DNA from: Pseudomonas sp. BMS12 | Lineage (GTDB): Bacteria > Pseudomonadota > Gammaproteobacteria > Pseudomonadales > Pseudomonadaceae | Assembly (NCBI RefSeq): GCF_001592875.1 | Contig: NZ_LSOF01000024.1 | Coordinates: 54,338 to 118,337, forward strand | Length of the DNA: 64,000 nt | Direction of reading: 5' to 3' | Shown here: piece by piece, positions 51,235 to 60,053 of the stretch | Numbering within the stretch: position 1 is the first letter of the stretch | Layout: the number at the start of each line of letters is the position of its first letter | Notes under the pieces: generated by a model | Told to the model about the DNA's origin: nothing | The model's input: the letters and a program-made list of their open reading frames with translations, nothing else | Databases searched by the model: none | Program-made: the position numbers and the translations under genes

Positions 51235-52011
51235 TTAGCGCGTGCGCGCCAGCTCACGCAGCTGGGCCAGGGCCTCGCTGGTCAGCGTCTGGAAATGCGC
51301 GAGAAAGTCAGAGAGACCGACCCAGAAAATCACCAGGCCCAGCACCAGGGTCAGCGGAAAACCGATGGAAAAGATGTTCAGCTGCGGCGCGGCACGGGTC
51401 ATCACACCGAACGCCAGGTTGATGATCAGCAGCGCGGTGATCACCGGCAGCGCCAGCAGCAGGCCAGCTGCGATCACCCAGCTCAGCTTGCCGGCCAGCT
51501 CCCAGTAGTGGTCCACCAGCAAACCGCCGCCTACCGGCAAGGTCACGAAACTCTCGGCCAACACCTCGAACACCACCAAGTGACCATTCATGGCCAAAAA
51601 CAGCAGGGTCACCAGCATCAATAGGAACTGCGCCAGCACCGGCACCGACACACCATTGCTGGGGTCGACCATGGAGGCGAAGCCCAGACCCATCTGCACG
51701 GCGATGATCTGCCCGGCCACGGTAAAAAGATGGAAATACAGCTGCAGCAAGAAACCGAACATCACGCCAATCAGCACCTGCTCGGCGATCAGCAGCATCG
51801 ACTGCAGGCTGATCGAGTCTACCTGTGGCATCGGCGGCAGATTCGGTGCCAGTACCAGACAGATGGCCAAGGCCAGGTACAGCCGCACCCGCGCCGGCAC
51901 CAGCTGGGTACCGATCACCGGCATCACCATCAACATGGAGGCGATGCGGAACAACGGCAGGAGGAACTGGCCCACCCAGCCGCCAATCTGTGCGTTGGTA
52001 AGTTCCAGCAT
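51235..52011 (-). CDS. fliR: FliR, flagellar export apparatus
   Basis: 258-aa membrane protein of the export gate, six hydrophobic segments, start MLELTNAQIGGWVGQFLLPL. The family segment QMGLGFASMVDPSNGVSVPV is present. The ATG overlaps the fliQ stop by 1 nt (TGATG). Confidence 0.96.
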   Translation of the reverse strand: MLELTNAQIGGWVGQFLLPLFRIASMLMVMPVIGTQLVPARVRLYLALAICLVLAPNLPPMPQVDSISLQSMLLIAEQVLIGVMFGFLLQLYFHLFTVAGQIIAVQMGLGFASMVDPSNGVSVPVLAQFLLMLVTLLFLAMNGHLVVFEVLAESFVTLPVGGGLLVDHYWELAGKLSWVIAAGLLLALPVITALLIINLAFGVMTRAAPQLNIFSIGFPLTLVLGLVIFWVGLSDFLAHFQTLTSEALAQLRELARTR

Positions 52012-52280
52012 CAGCCGATCAACAACGGAATGTTCTGCACCAGCGTCTGGGTGTACTCCATCAGCTCGCGCACCAGCCAAGGCCCGGCCCAGATCAGGGT
52101 GAGCAGCATCACCAACAGGCGTGGAATGAAACTCAGGGTCTGTTCGTTGATCTGCGTGGCCGCCTGGAACATGGCTACCAGCAAACCGACCAGCAGGCTC
52201 GGTAGCACGGTAAGGCCGACGATCATGGCAGTCAGCCAGAGCGCTTCGCGGAACAGGTCGACGGCAACTTCCGGAGTCAT
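52011..52280 (-). CDS. fliQ: FliQ, flagellar export apparatus
   Basis: 89-aa two-span protein of the export gate (MTPEVAVDLFREALWLTAMI, QAATQINEQTLSFIPRLLVM). Confidence 0.96.
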   Translation of the reverse strand: MTPEVAVDLFREALWLTAMIVGLTVLPSLLVGLLVAMFQAATQINEQTLSFIPRLLVMLLTLIWAGPWLVRELMEYTQTLVQNIPLLIG

Positions 52281-52290
52281 CTTGGCGCCT

Positions 52291-53046
52291 CTATATCGTG
52301 CCGAAACTGCCGGCCAGGGTGCCCATGATCAACGCCCAGCCGTCCACCAGTACGAACAACATGATCTTGAACGGCAGGGAAATGATCAGCGGCGACAGCA
52401 TCATCATGCCCATCGCCATGAGGATACTGGCCACCACCATGTCGATGATCAGAAACGGGATGAAGATCATGAAACCTATCTGGAACGCGGTCTTCAGCTC
52501 GGAGGTAACGAAGGCCGGGATCAGAATGGTCAGCGGCGCCGCCTCCGGACTGGCGATATCGGTGCGCTTGGACAGGCGCACGAACAGCTCCAGGTCCGAG
52601 GCGCGAGTCTGCGCCAGCATGAAGGACTTGATCGGCACCTCGGCCTTGGCAATCGCTTCCTGCGCCGGCAACTGCTCGTTGAGATAGGGCTGCAGGGCTT
52701 CTCGGTTAATCTGATCGAACACCGGCGCCATGATGAACATGGTCAGGAACAGCGCCATCCCGATCAGAATCTGGTTCGACGGTGTCTGCTGCAGGCCCAG
52801 CGCCTGACGCAGGATGGAAAACACGATGATGATCCGGGTGAAACTGGTCATCAGCATGACGAACGCCGGAATGAAACTCAGCGCCGTCATGATCAGCAGG
52901 ATCTGCAGGCTGACCGAGTACTCCTGCTGCCCGGCGGCATCGGTGCTCAGGGTGATGGCAGGGATCGACAAGGGATTGTCGGCGCCGAATGCCAGGGGTG
53001 CGGCGATGACCAGCAACAGGGTCAGCAGGATGCGCCAGGCGCTCAT
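52291..53046 (-). CDS. fliP: FliP, flagellar export apparatus
   Basis: 251 aa with a cleavable signal peptide (WRILLTLLLVIAAPLAFGA) and FliP signatures TSFTRIIIVFSILRQALG and GFMIFIPFLIIDMVVASILM. The ATG overlaps the fliO stop. Confidence 0.97.
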   Translation of the reverse strand: MSAWRILLTLLLVIAAPLAFGADNPLSIPAITLSTDAAGQQEYSVSLQILLIMTALSFIPAFVMLMTSFTRIIIVFSILRQALGLQQTPSNQILIGMALFLTMFIMAPVFDQINREALQPYLNEQLPAQEAIAKAEVPIKSFMLAQTRASDLELFVRLSKRTDIASPEAAPLTILIPAFVTSELKTAFQIGFMIFIPFLIIDMVVASILMAMGMMMLSPLIISLPFKIMLFVLVDGWALIMGTLAGSFGTI

Positions 53047-53477
53047 GTGTTGTCCTTATGGTCCTTCTGGTCCTTGCCGAGCAGCTCCATCAGGCGCTGG
53101 GCGAACTCCGGCGTGGTCGGCTCGCCCTCATGCGGCAATACAGGCTCCTTGAGCACATGCAGCGGCGTGATCCGGCCGGCGCTGATGCCGAGGAGGATCT
53201 GCTCGCCACCAACCTGAACCAGCAGCAGGCGATCACGCGGGCCCAGTGCCTGGCTGGCCACCAGCTTGATCGCCTGATTGCCACGCGGGCCGATCTGCTG
53301 CATCCGGCGCAGCAGCCAGGCCAGAGCGAAGATCAGGCCGACCACCAGCAGCAAGCCGAACAATAATTGCACCAGCTGGCCACCGATATCGCTGCCAGCC
53401 ATCGGCGTCGTCGCCGCGGGCTCGGCAGCCAGCGCCGTCAGCGGCGCCAGGAGCAGGACACTGCAGAATCGCATCAT
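53043..53477 (-). CDS. fliO: FliO, flagellar export assembly protein
   Basis: 144 aa: signal-like N-terminus, one membrane span (LVQLLFGLLLVVGLIFALAW) and a small cytoplasmic domain (LGPRDRLLLVQVGGEQILLG). It helps assemble FliP. It is placed between fliN and fliP. Confidence 0.93.
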   Translation of the reverse strand: MMRFCSVLLLAPLTALAAEPAATTPMAGSDIGGQLVQLLFGLLLVVGLIFALAWLLRRMQQIGPRGNQAIKLVASQALGPRDRLLLVQVGGEQILLGISAGRITPLHVLKEPVLPHEGEPTTPEFAQRLMELLGKDQKDHKDNT

Positions 53478-53480
53478 GGC

Positions 53481-53957
53481 TCAGCGCAGCTTCTTGATGC
53501 GTTCGCTGGGGCTGATCACGTCCGTCAGGCGAATACCGAACTTCTCGTTGACCACCACCACTTCGCCATGGGCGATCAGCGTGCCGTTGACCAGGACGTC
53601 CAGCGGCTCGCCAGCCAGGCGATCCAGCTCGACCACCGAACCTTGATTGAGCTGCAGCAGGTTGCGGATGGAAATCTCGGTACTGCCCACTTCCATGGAG
53701 ATGGACACCGGAATATCGAGAATCACGTCCAGATTCGGACCATCCAGGCTCACCGGACCATTCCCCGGCTTGGGGGCGGCACCGAATTCTTCCATTTCCA
53801 TACGCGGCGCGGACGGGGCGGCAGGCGCCCCCTGGTTCATCAACGCATCGATGTCGTCCTGCCCGGCTGCATCGTCGCCGGCCTCGGCCAGGGCTGCGGC
53901 CCACTCGTCGGCCAATGCCTGCTCTTCTGGGCTGCTGCCTTCGTTTTCGTCTGCCAT
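53481..53957 (-). CDS. fliN: FliN, flagellar motor switch C-ring protein
   Basis: 158 aa. Acidic N-terminal extension and a C-terminal SpoA domain (LDVILDIPVSISMEVGSTEI, VVVVNEKFGIRLTDVISPSE). Confidence 0.97.
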   Translation of the reverse strand: MADENEGSSPEEQALADEWAAALAEAGDDAAGQDDIDALMNQGAPAAPSAPRMEMEEFGAAPKPGNGPVSLDGPNLDVILDIPVSISMEVGSTEISIRNLLQLNQGSVVELDRLAGEPLDVLVNGTLIAHGEVVVVNEKFGIRLTDVISPSERIKKLR

Positions 53958-54037
53958 CGTTCTACCTCGACTGGCTGTCTATCTGGTGCTGGCCGGATTG
54001 CGACCCGACCAGCGTATTAATACCCGGGCACGGCGCC

Positions 54038-55009
54038 TTAGCGCATGCGCTCAACGGGTTCGAGAACTTGCAGGGCCAGGTTGCCCTTGTGCGCTCCCAG
54101 CTTGACCTTGAAGGCCGGTACGCCATTGGCGCGCATGATCATTTGTTCCGGCAACTCGACCGGGATCACATCGCCGGGCTGCATGTGCAGAATGTCGCGC
54201 AGCTTGAGCTCGCGCCGCGCCAGCGTGGCACCCAGAGGCACGTTGACGTCGAGAATGTCTTCGCGCAGGGCCTTGATCCAGCGCTCGTCCTGATCGTCCA
54301 CGTCGGACTGGAAACCGGCATCGAGCATCTCGCGAATCGGCTCGATCATCGAATAGGGCATGGTCACGTGCAGGTCGCCGCCACCGCCGTCCAGTTCGAT
54401 ATGGAACGTGGACACCACCACCACTTCGCTGGGGCTGACGATGTTCGCCAGGGCCGGATTCACTTCCGAGTTGATGTACTCGAAATTGACATCCATCACC
54501 GCGTGCCAGGCTTCCTTGAGATCGACGAAGGCCTGGTCGATGACCATGCGCACCACGCGCAACTCGGTTGGCGTGAATTCACGCCCTTCGATTTTGGCGT
54601 GGCGGCCGTCGCCGCCGAAGAAATTGTCCACCAGCTTGAACACCAGCTTGGCGTCGAGGATGAACAAGGCCGTGCCGCGCAGCGGCTTCATCTTCACCAG
54701 GTTGAGACTGGTCGGCACGTACAGCGAATGCACGTACTCGCCAAACTTCATCACCTGCACGCCGCCCACTGCCACATCGGCGGAGCGTCGCAGCAGGTTG
54801 AACATGCTGATACGGGTATAGCGAGCGAAACGCTCGTTGATCATTTCCAGGGTCGGCATGCGTCCACGGACGATGCGATCCTGGCTGGTCAGGTCATAAC
54901 TCTTGACGCTACCGGGTTCGGCATCGTCCTCGGTCTCGACCAGGCCATCGTCGACGCCATGCAGCAGCGCGTCGATCTCATCCTGTGACAGCAGGTCCTG
55001 TACGGCCAT
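54038..55009 (-). CDS. fliM: FliM, flagellar motor switch protein
   Basis: 323 aa. N-terminal CheY-P-binding peptide LLSQDEIDALLHG, middle domain with the GGXG segment FFGGDGRHAKIEG, and C-terminal SpoA domain. Confidence 0.97.
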   Translation of the reverse strand: MAVQDLLSQDEIDALLHGVDDGLVETEDDAEPGSVKSYDLTSQDRIVRGRMPTLEMINERFARYTRISMFNLLRRSADVAVGGVQVMKFGEYVHSLYVPTSLNLVKMKPLRGTALFILDAKLVFKLVDNFFGGDGRHAKIEGREFTPTELRVVRMVIDQAFVDLKEAWHAVMDVNFEYINSEVNPALANIVSPSEVVVVSTFHIELDGGGGDLHVTMPYSMIEPIREMLDAGFQSDVDDQDERWIKALREDILDVNVPLGATLARRELKLRDILHMQPGDVIPVELPEQMIMRANGVPAFKVKLGAHKGNLALQVLEPVERMR

Positions 55010-55021
55010 GGTGTCTCCCGC

Positions 55022-55561
55022 CTACTGCAGCACGATATTGGTGAACAGTACCTGTTCGACCACGGTTTTTCCGGTTTCTTTCTGCGCCAGCTCCTGCACG
55101 GCAGTGGTCGCCTGCTGACGCAACAGTTCCTTGCCGACCGGGGTCATCAGGGTGTCGAAATCCTGCCCGGAAAACAGCATCACCAGGCGATTGCGCAGCA
55201 GCGGCATGTGCACCTTGAGCGCATCGAGTTCGGCCTGGTTGCGGGCCATCAGGGCCACACTGACCTGCATGTAGCGCTGCCGCCCCTGTTGTTTGAAGTT
55301 GACGATAAAGGCCGGCGCGATGCTCTCGTAGATGGCCGGCTGTTTGACCGGTGCGGCGCCCTCCTCGGCATGCTCTTCGGCGGCCGGAGTTTCTTCGCCA
55401 CCCTTGTCCTTGCCGAGGAAGAACAGCGTGGCCCCCACCGACAGCCCCACTGCCAGCAATAGCCCGACGACGATCAGGATGATTATCTTGAGCTTGCCCT
55501 TGCCCGGCTTCTCGCCTGAGCCATCGGCTGCGGCGGGGTTAGGAGCTTGTTTCTTTGCCAT
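55022..55561 (-). CDS. fliL: FliL, flagellar basal-body stator-associated protein
   Basis: 179 aa. One membrane span (IIILIVVGLLLAVGLSVGAT) then a periplasmic stomatin-like domain with FIVNFKQQGRQRYMQVSVAL. It heads the fliLMNOPQR-flhB series and has its own sigma-54 promoter. Confidence 0.95.
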   Translation of the reverse strand: MAKKQAPNPAAADGSGEKPGKGKLKIIILIVVGLLLAVGLSVGATLFFLGKDKGGEETPAAEEHAEEGAAPVKQPAIYESIAPAFIVNFKQQGRQRYMQVSVALMARNQAELDALKVHMPLLRNRLVMLFSGQDFDTLMTPVGKELLRQQATTAVQELAQKETGKTVVEQVLFTNIVLQ

Positions 55562-55612
55562 GCCAGAAATCCGTCACCAAACAGTATTTTTTCTTCCGTC
55601 AAGGGCTTACGA

Positions 55613-55627
55613 GCAAGTGTTATGCCA
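55613..55627 (-). promoter_or_regulatory. Sigma-54 promoter of fliL
   Basis: TGGCATAACACTTGC (followed by T) on the minus strand, 51 bp upstream of the fliL ATG, matching the -24 GG and -12 GC elements. Confidence 0.8.
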
Positions 55628-55703
55628 CCTTGTAAACAAGATAGTCGCTTCCAAGCCACCCGACACAGGCAGCCGATATACCAAGGCAACGACCGCCTGT
55701 CAC

Positions 55704-55747
55704 CCGAAAACGACGACGCCCGGTGTTTTGCTGCACCGAGCGTCGTC
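55704..55747 (-). terminator. Hairpin between fliK and fliL
   Basis: GACGACGC(T)CGGTG and CACCG(G)GCGTCGTC form a 13-bp stem with one mismatch, followed on the minus strand by GTTTT. Probable terminator after fliK, which fits with fliL having its own promoter. Confidence 0.7.
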
Positions 55748-55768
55748 ATATGGCTCGCGGGAAATAGG

Positions 55769-57049
55769 TCAGGCGTAGTAGTCCACCAACCCTCGCGGTG
55801 CCGCCGCCGATGGACTGCGGATTTCGCTGGTGCCGATGAGCACTTCGTCATTGCCCGCGTCAGCCAGGCCGCGCCCGCCACCCTGACGGCGGCCCTCGTC
55901 GGCACCACCCTGGGAGCCACGGGCGGACTGATCGGAGACATTTACATCGAGCTGGTTCATACCCTGCTGGGCGAACATCTCGCGCAAGCGATGGGCCTGA
56001 CCTTCCAGCTGGTCCCGCACGTTGGCGTTGGGGCTGACGAAAGTCACCTGCGCCGCCTGATCCTTGTTCAACTCGATGCGCACTTCCAGGCGCCCCAGCT
56101 CAGCAGGGTCGAGCTGGATTTCGGCCGATTTGAGACTCTGGCTGGAGAGCCACATGACCCGATCGACCACCGCCTCGCTCATGCCCGCGTGGTTCATCTG
56201 CACGGGCGGGCCGGGCACCAGAGGCAAGCGCTGGTTGACCGCATTCTGCTGGCCAATGGCCTGGCTGAGCGCACTCAGCTTGTTGGCAAAGGCCTCGGCA
56301 CGCGCGTCGACCTGAGTCTCGCGAGCCTCGGGTAGACCTTCCAGCCCCTCGCTCAGCAACTCGGTGTCCAGCCCTTCGCCTGGCGACTCTTCAGTGGGCA
56401 TCGCGTCGCCGCTGAACGCCGCCAGGGCATTGGCAAAGCCTGGTGAAGTGGAACGCTCCGCTGCCACCGCGCCGGGGCTCAGTTGCTGCGTCGCGGCCTG
56501 GCCCTGCGCGCCGACCTCCAGAGCCAGCTTCACGCCTGGCAGGCTGTTGAGCATGTCCAGTTCGGGGTCGTGGCTGGCCTCGGTCAGCGTGGCGGGTGCG
56601 CCACTGGCAACGGTCGGTGTTGCCGCAAGGCCTTCGGCCAGTTCCTCGCCGAGCAGCGCAGGATCGCCCTCGGCGTCGTCCGGGTTTTCCGCCGCAGTCT
56701 GCTGACCGGCCAACCCGAGCAGCAGCAGAGGATCGATGGCCTCCTCGGCGCCGTCCTGCGCATCGTCCGGCAAGGATTTGCCGCTATCGGCAACCTCCGT
56801 CTGCTCGGCAGCGGCCTCAGCAACCGGTGCCTCGGCCGGAGGGGCCTGTTCGGTCGCCTCCTGAGCTGCCTTGGCGCTGGCTTCCTTGCGCTCTGCGGCC
56901 TTGGTCTGGCGCTCCTTGGCATACACCTCGGCGAAGCTGGAGTCCTTGTCCCTACTGGGCTCAGGCCCGTTGGCAGGTGCCCTCGCGGGCGCAGCCTTGG
57001 GGCGCACTTCAGGCGCGGACTGGAGAAGAAAATCGGGTGCAACGGACAT
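55769..57049 (-). CDS. fliK: FliK, flagellar hook-length control protein
   Basis: 426 aa. A long low-complexity Ala/Glu/Pro-rich region precedes the C-terminal Flg_hook domain (about 300-385: LKSAEIQLDPAELGRLEVRI, VTFVSPNANVRDQLEGQAHR). It measures hook length and triggers the FlhB switch. Start MSVAPDFLLQSAPEVRPK; a sigma-54 promoter lies 40 bp upstream. Confidence 0.95.
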   Translation of the reverse strand: MSVAPDFLLQSAPEVRPKAAPARAPANGPEPSRDKDSSFAEVYAKERQTKAAERKEASAKAAQEATEQAPPAEAPVAEAAAEQTEVADSGKSLPDDAQDGAEEAIDPLLLLGLAGQQTAAENPDDAEGDPALLGEELAEGLAATPTVASGAPATLTEASHDPELDMLNSLPGVKLALEVGAQGQAATQQLSPGAVAAERSTSPGFANALAAFSGDAMPTEESPGEGLDTELLSEGLEGLPEARETQVDARAEAFANKLSALSQAIGQQNAVNQRLPLVPGPPVQMNHAGMSEAVVDRVMWLSSQSLKSAEIQLDPAELGRLEVRIELNKDQAAQVTFVSPNANVRDQLEGQAHRLREMFAQQGMNQLDVNVSDQSARGSQGGADEGRRQGGGRGLADAGNDEVLIGTSEIRSPSAAAPRGLVDYYA

Positions 57050-57088
57050 GGGTACTCTCCGTCAGGGGTGGATCGTACCGAAGCTAGA

Positions 57089-57103
57089 GCAAGGGACGGG
57101 CCA
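57089..57103 (-). promoter_or_regulatory. Sigma-54 promoter of fliK
   Basis: TGGCCCGTCCCTTGC (followed by T) on the minus strand, 40 bp upstream of the fliK ATG. Very close to the TGGCACG-N4-TTGCW consensus. Confidence 0.85.
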
Positions 57104-57146
57104 ACTTTGCCAGGAAGACCGGCGGCCCATTGTTTGAAAAGCAGGT

Positions 57147-57497
57147 TTAGCGATAACGCTGGCGTTCGGACTTGAGCAGGATGCGCACGATGGCGAACTC
57201 TCGCTCGATCTGCTCGACCAGCCCGGGGGCGTCATCCAGGCGCTCGCGCCTTGCATCTTCCTCCAGATCCTTGCACAACCTGGCCAGCAGTGGCGCCCCC
57301 ATGTTGCTGCAGCTGCCCTTGAAGCTGTGTGCAGCCAGACGCAGGGCCTGGGCATCGGCGGCAGTGAGCGCCTCGTGGAGGCAACGCAGACGCTCTTCCG
57401 AGTCGATCAGAAAGGTATCCAGCAGCACGGGATACTCTGCGCCCATGACATCCAGCAGGGAGGCCAATACATTCTGATCGAGATGGGATTCGGACAC
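57147..57497 (-). CDS. hptB: HptB, histidine phosphotransfer protein
   Basis: 116 aa from the GTG at 57497 (with GGAG 7 nt upstream): SESHLDQNVLASLLDVMGAE. The phosphorylated His57 is in AAHSFKGSCSNMG. In P. aeruginosa HptB receives phosphate from several hybrid kinases and passes it to HsbR. The ATG-started frame to 57590 was rejected, as it overlaps hsbR. Confidence 0.92.
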   Translation of the reverse strand: MSESHLDQNVLASLLDVMGAEYPVLLDTFLIDSEERLRCLHEALTAADAQALRLAAHSFKGSCSNMGAPLLARLCKDLEEDARRERLDDAPGLVEQIEREFAIVRILLKSERQRYR

Positions 57498-57526
57498 CGG
57501 CTCACTCCGTGATCGGGAAGCGCCGA

Positions 57527-59221
57527 TTATGCCTGAGCCGCCCAGCGAAACTCCACGCTGATGCCACGACCATCCACCGTCCACTCGCATTGGTGAGTGA
57601 GTTGGCGAACTAGACGCAGGCCACGACCACTCAGGCAGCCTGCGCCCGGTTGCAGATCGAGGACGTCGACCACGGCGAAGCCCGTGCCGCTGTCCTGCAC
57701 ATCGATACGCAGGCTACCGCCATCGGGCAGCGGACACAGTGCCAGGTCGAAGCGCACGAACCCGTCCTGCAGCGCCTGCAAGCGCTGGCTGCGCTCTCGG
57801 TAGTAGCGGGCAAACCCATCGGCGTCGGCCTTGAGCCGCGAATCCAGACCCAGCACGCCATGCTCAAGGGCATTGGAATAAAGCTCCGCCAGCACCGTGT
57901 ACAGCGCGCCGCCCTGGGCGCGCAGACCCTGTACTTCCATCAACAGCTGCAACAGGAAAGGCAAGGGGTTGAAGCGCTTGAGCGTTTCGGCACGAAACTC
58001 GAAACTGGCCGACCAGTCCAGCGGGCTGCTCTGGCCGCTGTCCGTGAATGCCAAAGGTGGACGCTGGATCGCGCCCTCCTCGACCATGCTCAGCTCGATC
58101 ATGCTGACATCGTCCTGGGCCTCACCCCGAAAGGCGGCCAGCGAGCGCTTGATCTCATCGAACAACGCAGCCGGAGGATGTCCGGCAGTCAACACCTGCA
58201 ACAGGCGCTCCTCGCCATACATCTGACCGCTGGCATCACGGGTTTCCAGCACACCATCGGAGAGCAGGAAGATGCGATCACCCGGTGCCAAAGCGTGGAC
58301 TTCATATGATTCGTTGAAGTTCGCCGGTTCCAGCACACCCAGCGGGAGGTGACGCGATACCAGCGGAATGCGCTCGACACCACCGGCGCGCAGCAGATGG
58401 CCATCCGGCAGACCGCCGTTCCACACCTCGACGACCCGCCGCTGGAAGCTCAGGTTGAGCAGCACCGCGCAGCAGAACACCCCCACCGGAAGAATGCGTT
58501 TGAGCTTGGCATTCATCTCGCGAAGGATTTCCGCCATGGAGAACCCCTTGGCGGTCATGCCATAGAACACCTCGGCCAGCGGCATGGCGCCAATCGCCGC
58601 AGGCAGTCCGTGGCCGGTGAAATCACCCAACAGCACATGCATGCCACCACTGGGCTTGAACGCCGCCAGCAGCAGGTCGCCATTGAACAGGGCGAAAGGC
58701 GATTGCAGGTAGCGGATGTTCGCCGCGCCCAGGCAACCGGAGTGCGCCACCTTGTCGAACACCGCCTTGGCCACACGCTGCTCGTTGACCAGGTGTTCGT
58801 TGTGCTTGGCGATCAGGTCGCGCTGCCGGCGCACCGTGTCCTGCAGTCGACGCAGGCGATCCATGGCGCGGATCTTGGCATCGAGGATGACCTGGTTGTA
58901 GGGCTTGGCCAGGAAGTCGTCACCCACCTCAAGGCAACGCACCAGCGCTTCGCTTTCGGTCAGGGAGGTGAGGAAAATGATCGGTACCAGCGTCTCGCCG
59001 GCGGCAGTCTTGATCCGCCGGGCCGCCTCGAAACCGTCCATCACCGGCATCAGGGCATCCATCAGCACCAGCTGCGGACGCTCGCGCTCGAACAGCTGCA
59101 CCGCCTCCAGGCCGTTATCGGCGGTGAGCACCCGATGGCCCTGGCGACTGACGATGGTAGAGAGCAGCAGACGGTCGGCCGCACTGTCCTCGGCGATCAG
59201 GATGGACAGGCGGCCGGGCAT
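57527..59221 (-). CDS. hsbR: HsbR, response regulator with PP2C phosphatase and kinase domains
   Basis: 564 aa. Receiver with Asp55 in LVLMDALMPV, a PP2C/RsbU domain (about 190-385: LLGDFTGHGLPAAIGAMPLA, DRIFLLSDGVLE), and a C-terminal RsbW-like ATPase (about 430-560: VLAELYSNALEHGVLGLDSR, DSGTGF). It sets the phosphorylation of HsbA and so links surface-signal kinases to motility and biofilm control. Confidence 0.93.
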   Translation of the reverse strand: MPGRLSILIAEDSAADRLLLSTIVSRQGHRVLTADNGLEAVQLFERERPQLVLMDALMPVMDGFEAARRIKTAAGETLVPIIFLTSLTESEALVRCLEVGDDFLAKPYNQVILDAKIRAMDRLRRLQDTVRRQRDLIAKHNEHLVNEQRVAKAVFDKVAHSGCLGAANIRYLQSPFALFNGDLLLAAFKPSGGMHVLLGDFTGHGLPAAIGAMPLAEVFYGMTAKGFSMAEILREMNAKLKRILPVGVFCCAVLLNLSFQRRVVEVWNGGLPDGHLLRAGGVERIPLVSRHLPLGVLEPANFNESYEVHALAPGDRIFLLSDGVLETRDASGQMYGEERLLQVLTAGHPPAALFDEIKRSLAAFRGEAQDDVSMIELSMVEEGAIQRPPLAFTDSGQSSPLDWSASFEFRAETLKRFNPLPFLLQLLMEVQGLRAQGGALYTVLAELYSNALEHGVLGLDSRLKADADGFARYYRERSQRLQALQDGFVRFDLALCPLPDGGSLRIDVQDSGTGFAVVDVLDLQPGAGCLSGRGLRLVRQLTHQCEWTVDGRGISVEFRWAAQA

Positions 59222-59226
59222 GGCGA

Positions 59227-59532
59227 TCAGCCGATCTGGAACAGTTGTTCGAAGTTGGAAATGGAGAGGATCTTGCGCACATCCGGATTGCAGTTGACCA
59301 GACTGATGTGCGCATGGTCGCCACCGGCGTGATCACGCAGCAGCAGGAGCATGCCGAGCGCCGAGCTGTCCAGGTAGGTCGCCCCCTTGAGATCCACTAC
59401 GTAGCGTTTGGGTGTGGCACTCACCCGCTCATAGGCATCACGAAACTCCTGATGCGCCGAGAAATCGAAGCGCCCCTGGATATGGATTGTCAGCTCCTGT
59501 CCGTCGCTCGAGGGCAGCGCGGTGATAGCCAT
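59227..59532 (-). CDS. hsbA: HsbA, STAS-domain anti-anti-sigma factor
   Basis: 101-aa STAS protein with the phospho-acceptor Ser56 in YLDSSALGMLLLL. In P. aeruginosa it switches between the anti-sigma factor FlgM and the diguanylate cyclase HsbD. It lies 5 nt upstream of hsbR. Confidence 0.93.
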   Translation of the reverse strand: MAITALPSSDGQELTIHIQGRFDFSAHQEFRDAYERVSATPKRYVVDLKGATYLDSSALGMLLLLRDHAGGDHAHISLVNCNPDVRKILSISNFEQLFQIG

Positions 59533-59600
59533 GTGGCACTCCTTGTTTTTTCTTGTGCAGAGAAAGATTTAGCATCGACCAGTGGTCGCGGCAACCACCG

Positions 59601-60050
59601 TCATTGCGGATCGCGCATGGAGGGACGCTGAGCCAGCTCATCCAGCAGCTTTTGTTCGCGCCGATCCTCGACTGCACGCGCCTCGTCCAGGTAGCGCTGG
59701 ACCAGTTTGCGCAGCCCCTCTACACGAGCATAGCGTTGCTGCCAGGTAGCCCGCGCCTTTTCCAGATTCTGCCGATGCCAGGTGACACTCTGCAGTTGCT
59801 GGCCAATGGCGGTTTCCAGTTGGCTGAGAAAGCGCTGGTAGTTCATCAGCCATTGCCCGGATACACCCTGTCGCCCCTCCGTGATCCATTGCTGCTGATA
59901 ATCGCCGCGATAACGCTCCAGCTCGCCCAGCTGCACTTCGGCCTTGGCCAGCAGCCCCTGGCAATGCGCCAACTGGCGGGCGGCCTCGCGCTCGGCGCGC
60001 TCGGCCATCTCGATCACCGGCGCCAGGCGCGCGGCACGGCTATCGGCCAC
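59601..60050 (-). CDS. fliJ: FliJ, flagellar export chaperone
   Basis: 149-aa coiled-coil protein (MADSRAARLAPVIEMAERAE) that links FlhA to the FliI ATPase ring. It directly follows fliI. Confidence 0.94.
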   Translation of the reverse strand: MADSRAARLAPVIEMAERAEREAARQLAHCQGLLAKAEVQLGELERYRGDYQQQWITEGRQGVSGQWLMNYQRFLSQLETAIGQQLQSVTWHRQNLEKARATWQQRYARVEGLRKLVQRYLDEARAVEDRREQKLLDELAQRPSMRDPQ

Positions 60051-60053
60051 CTA

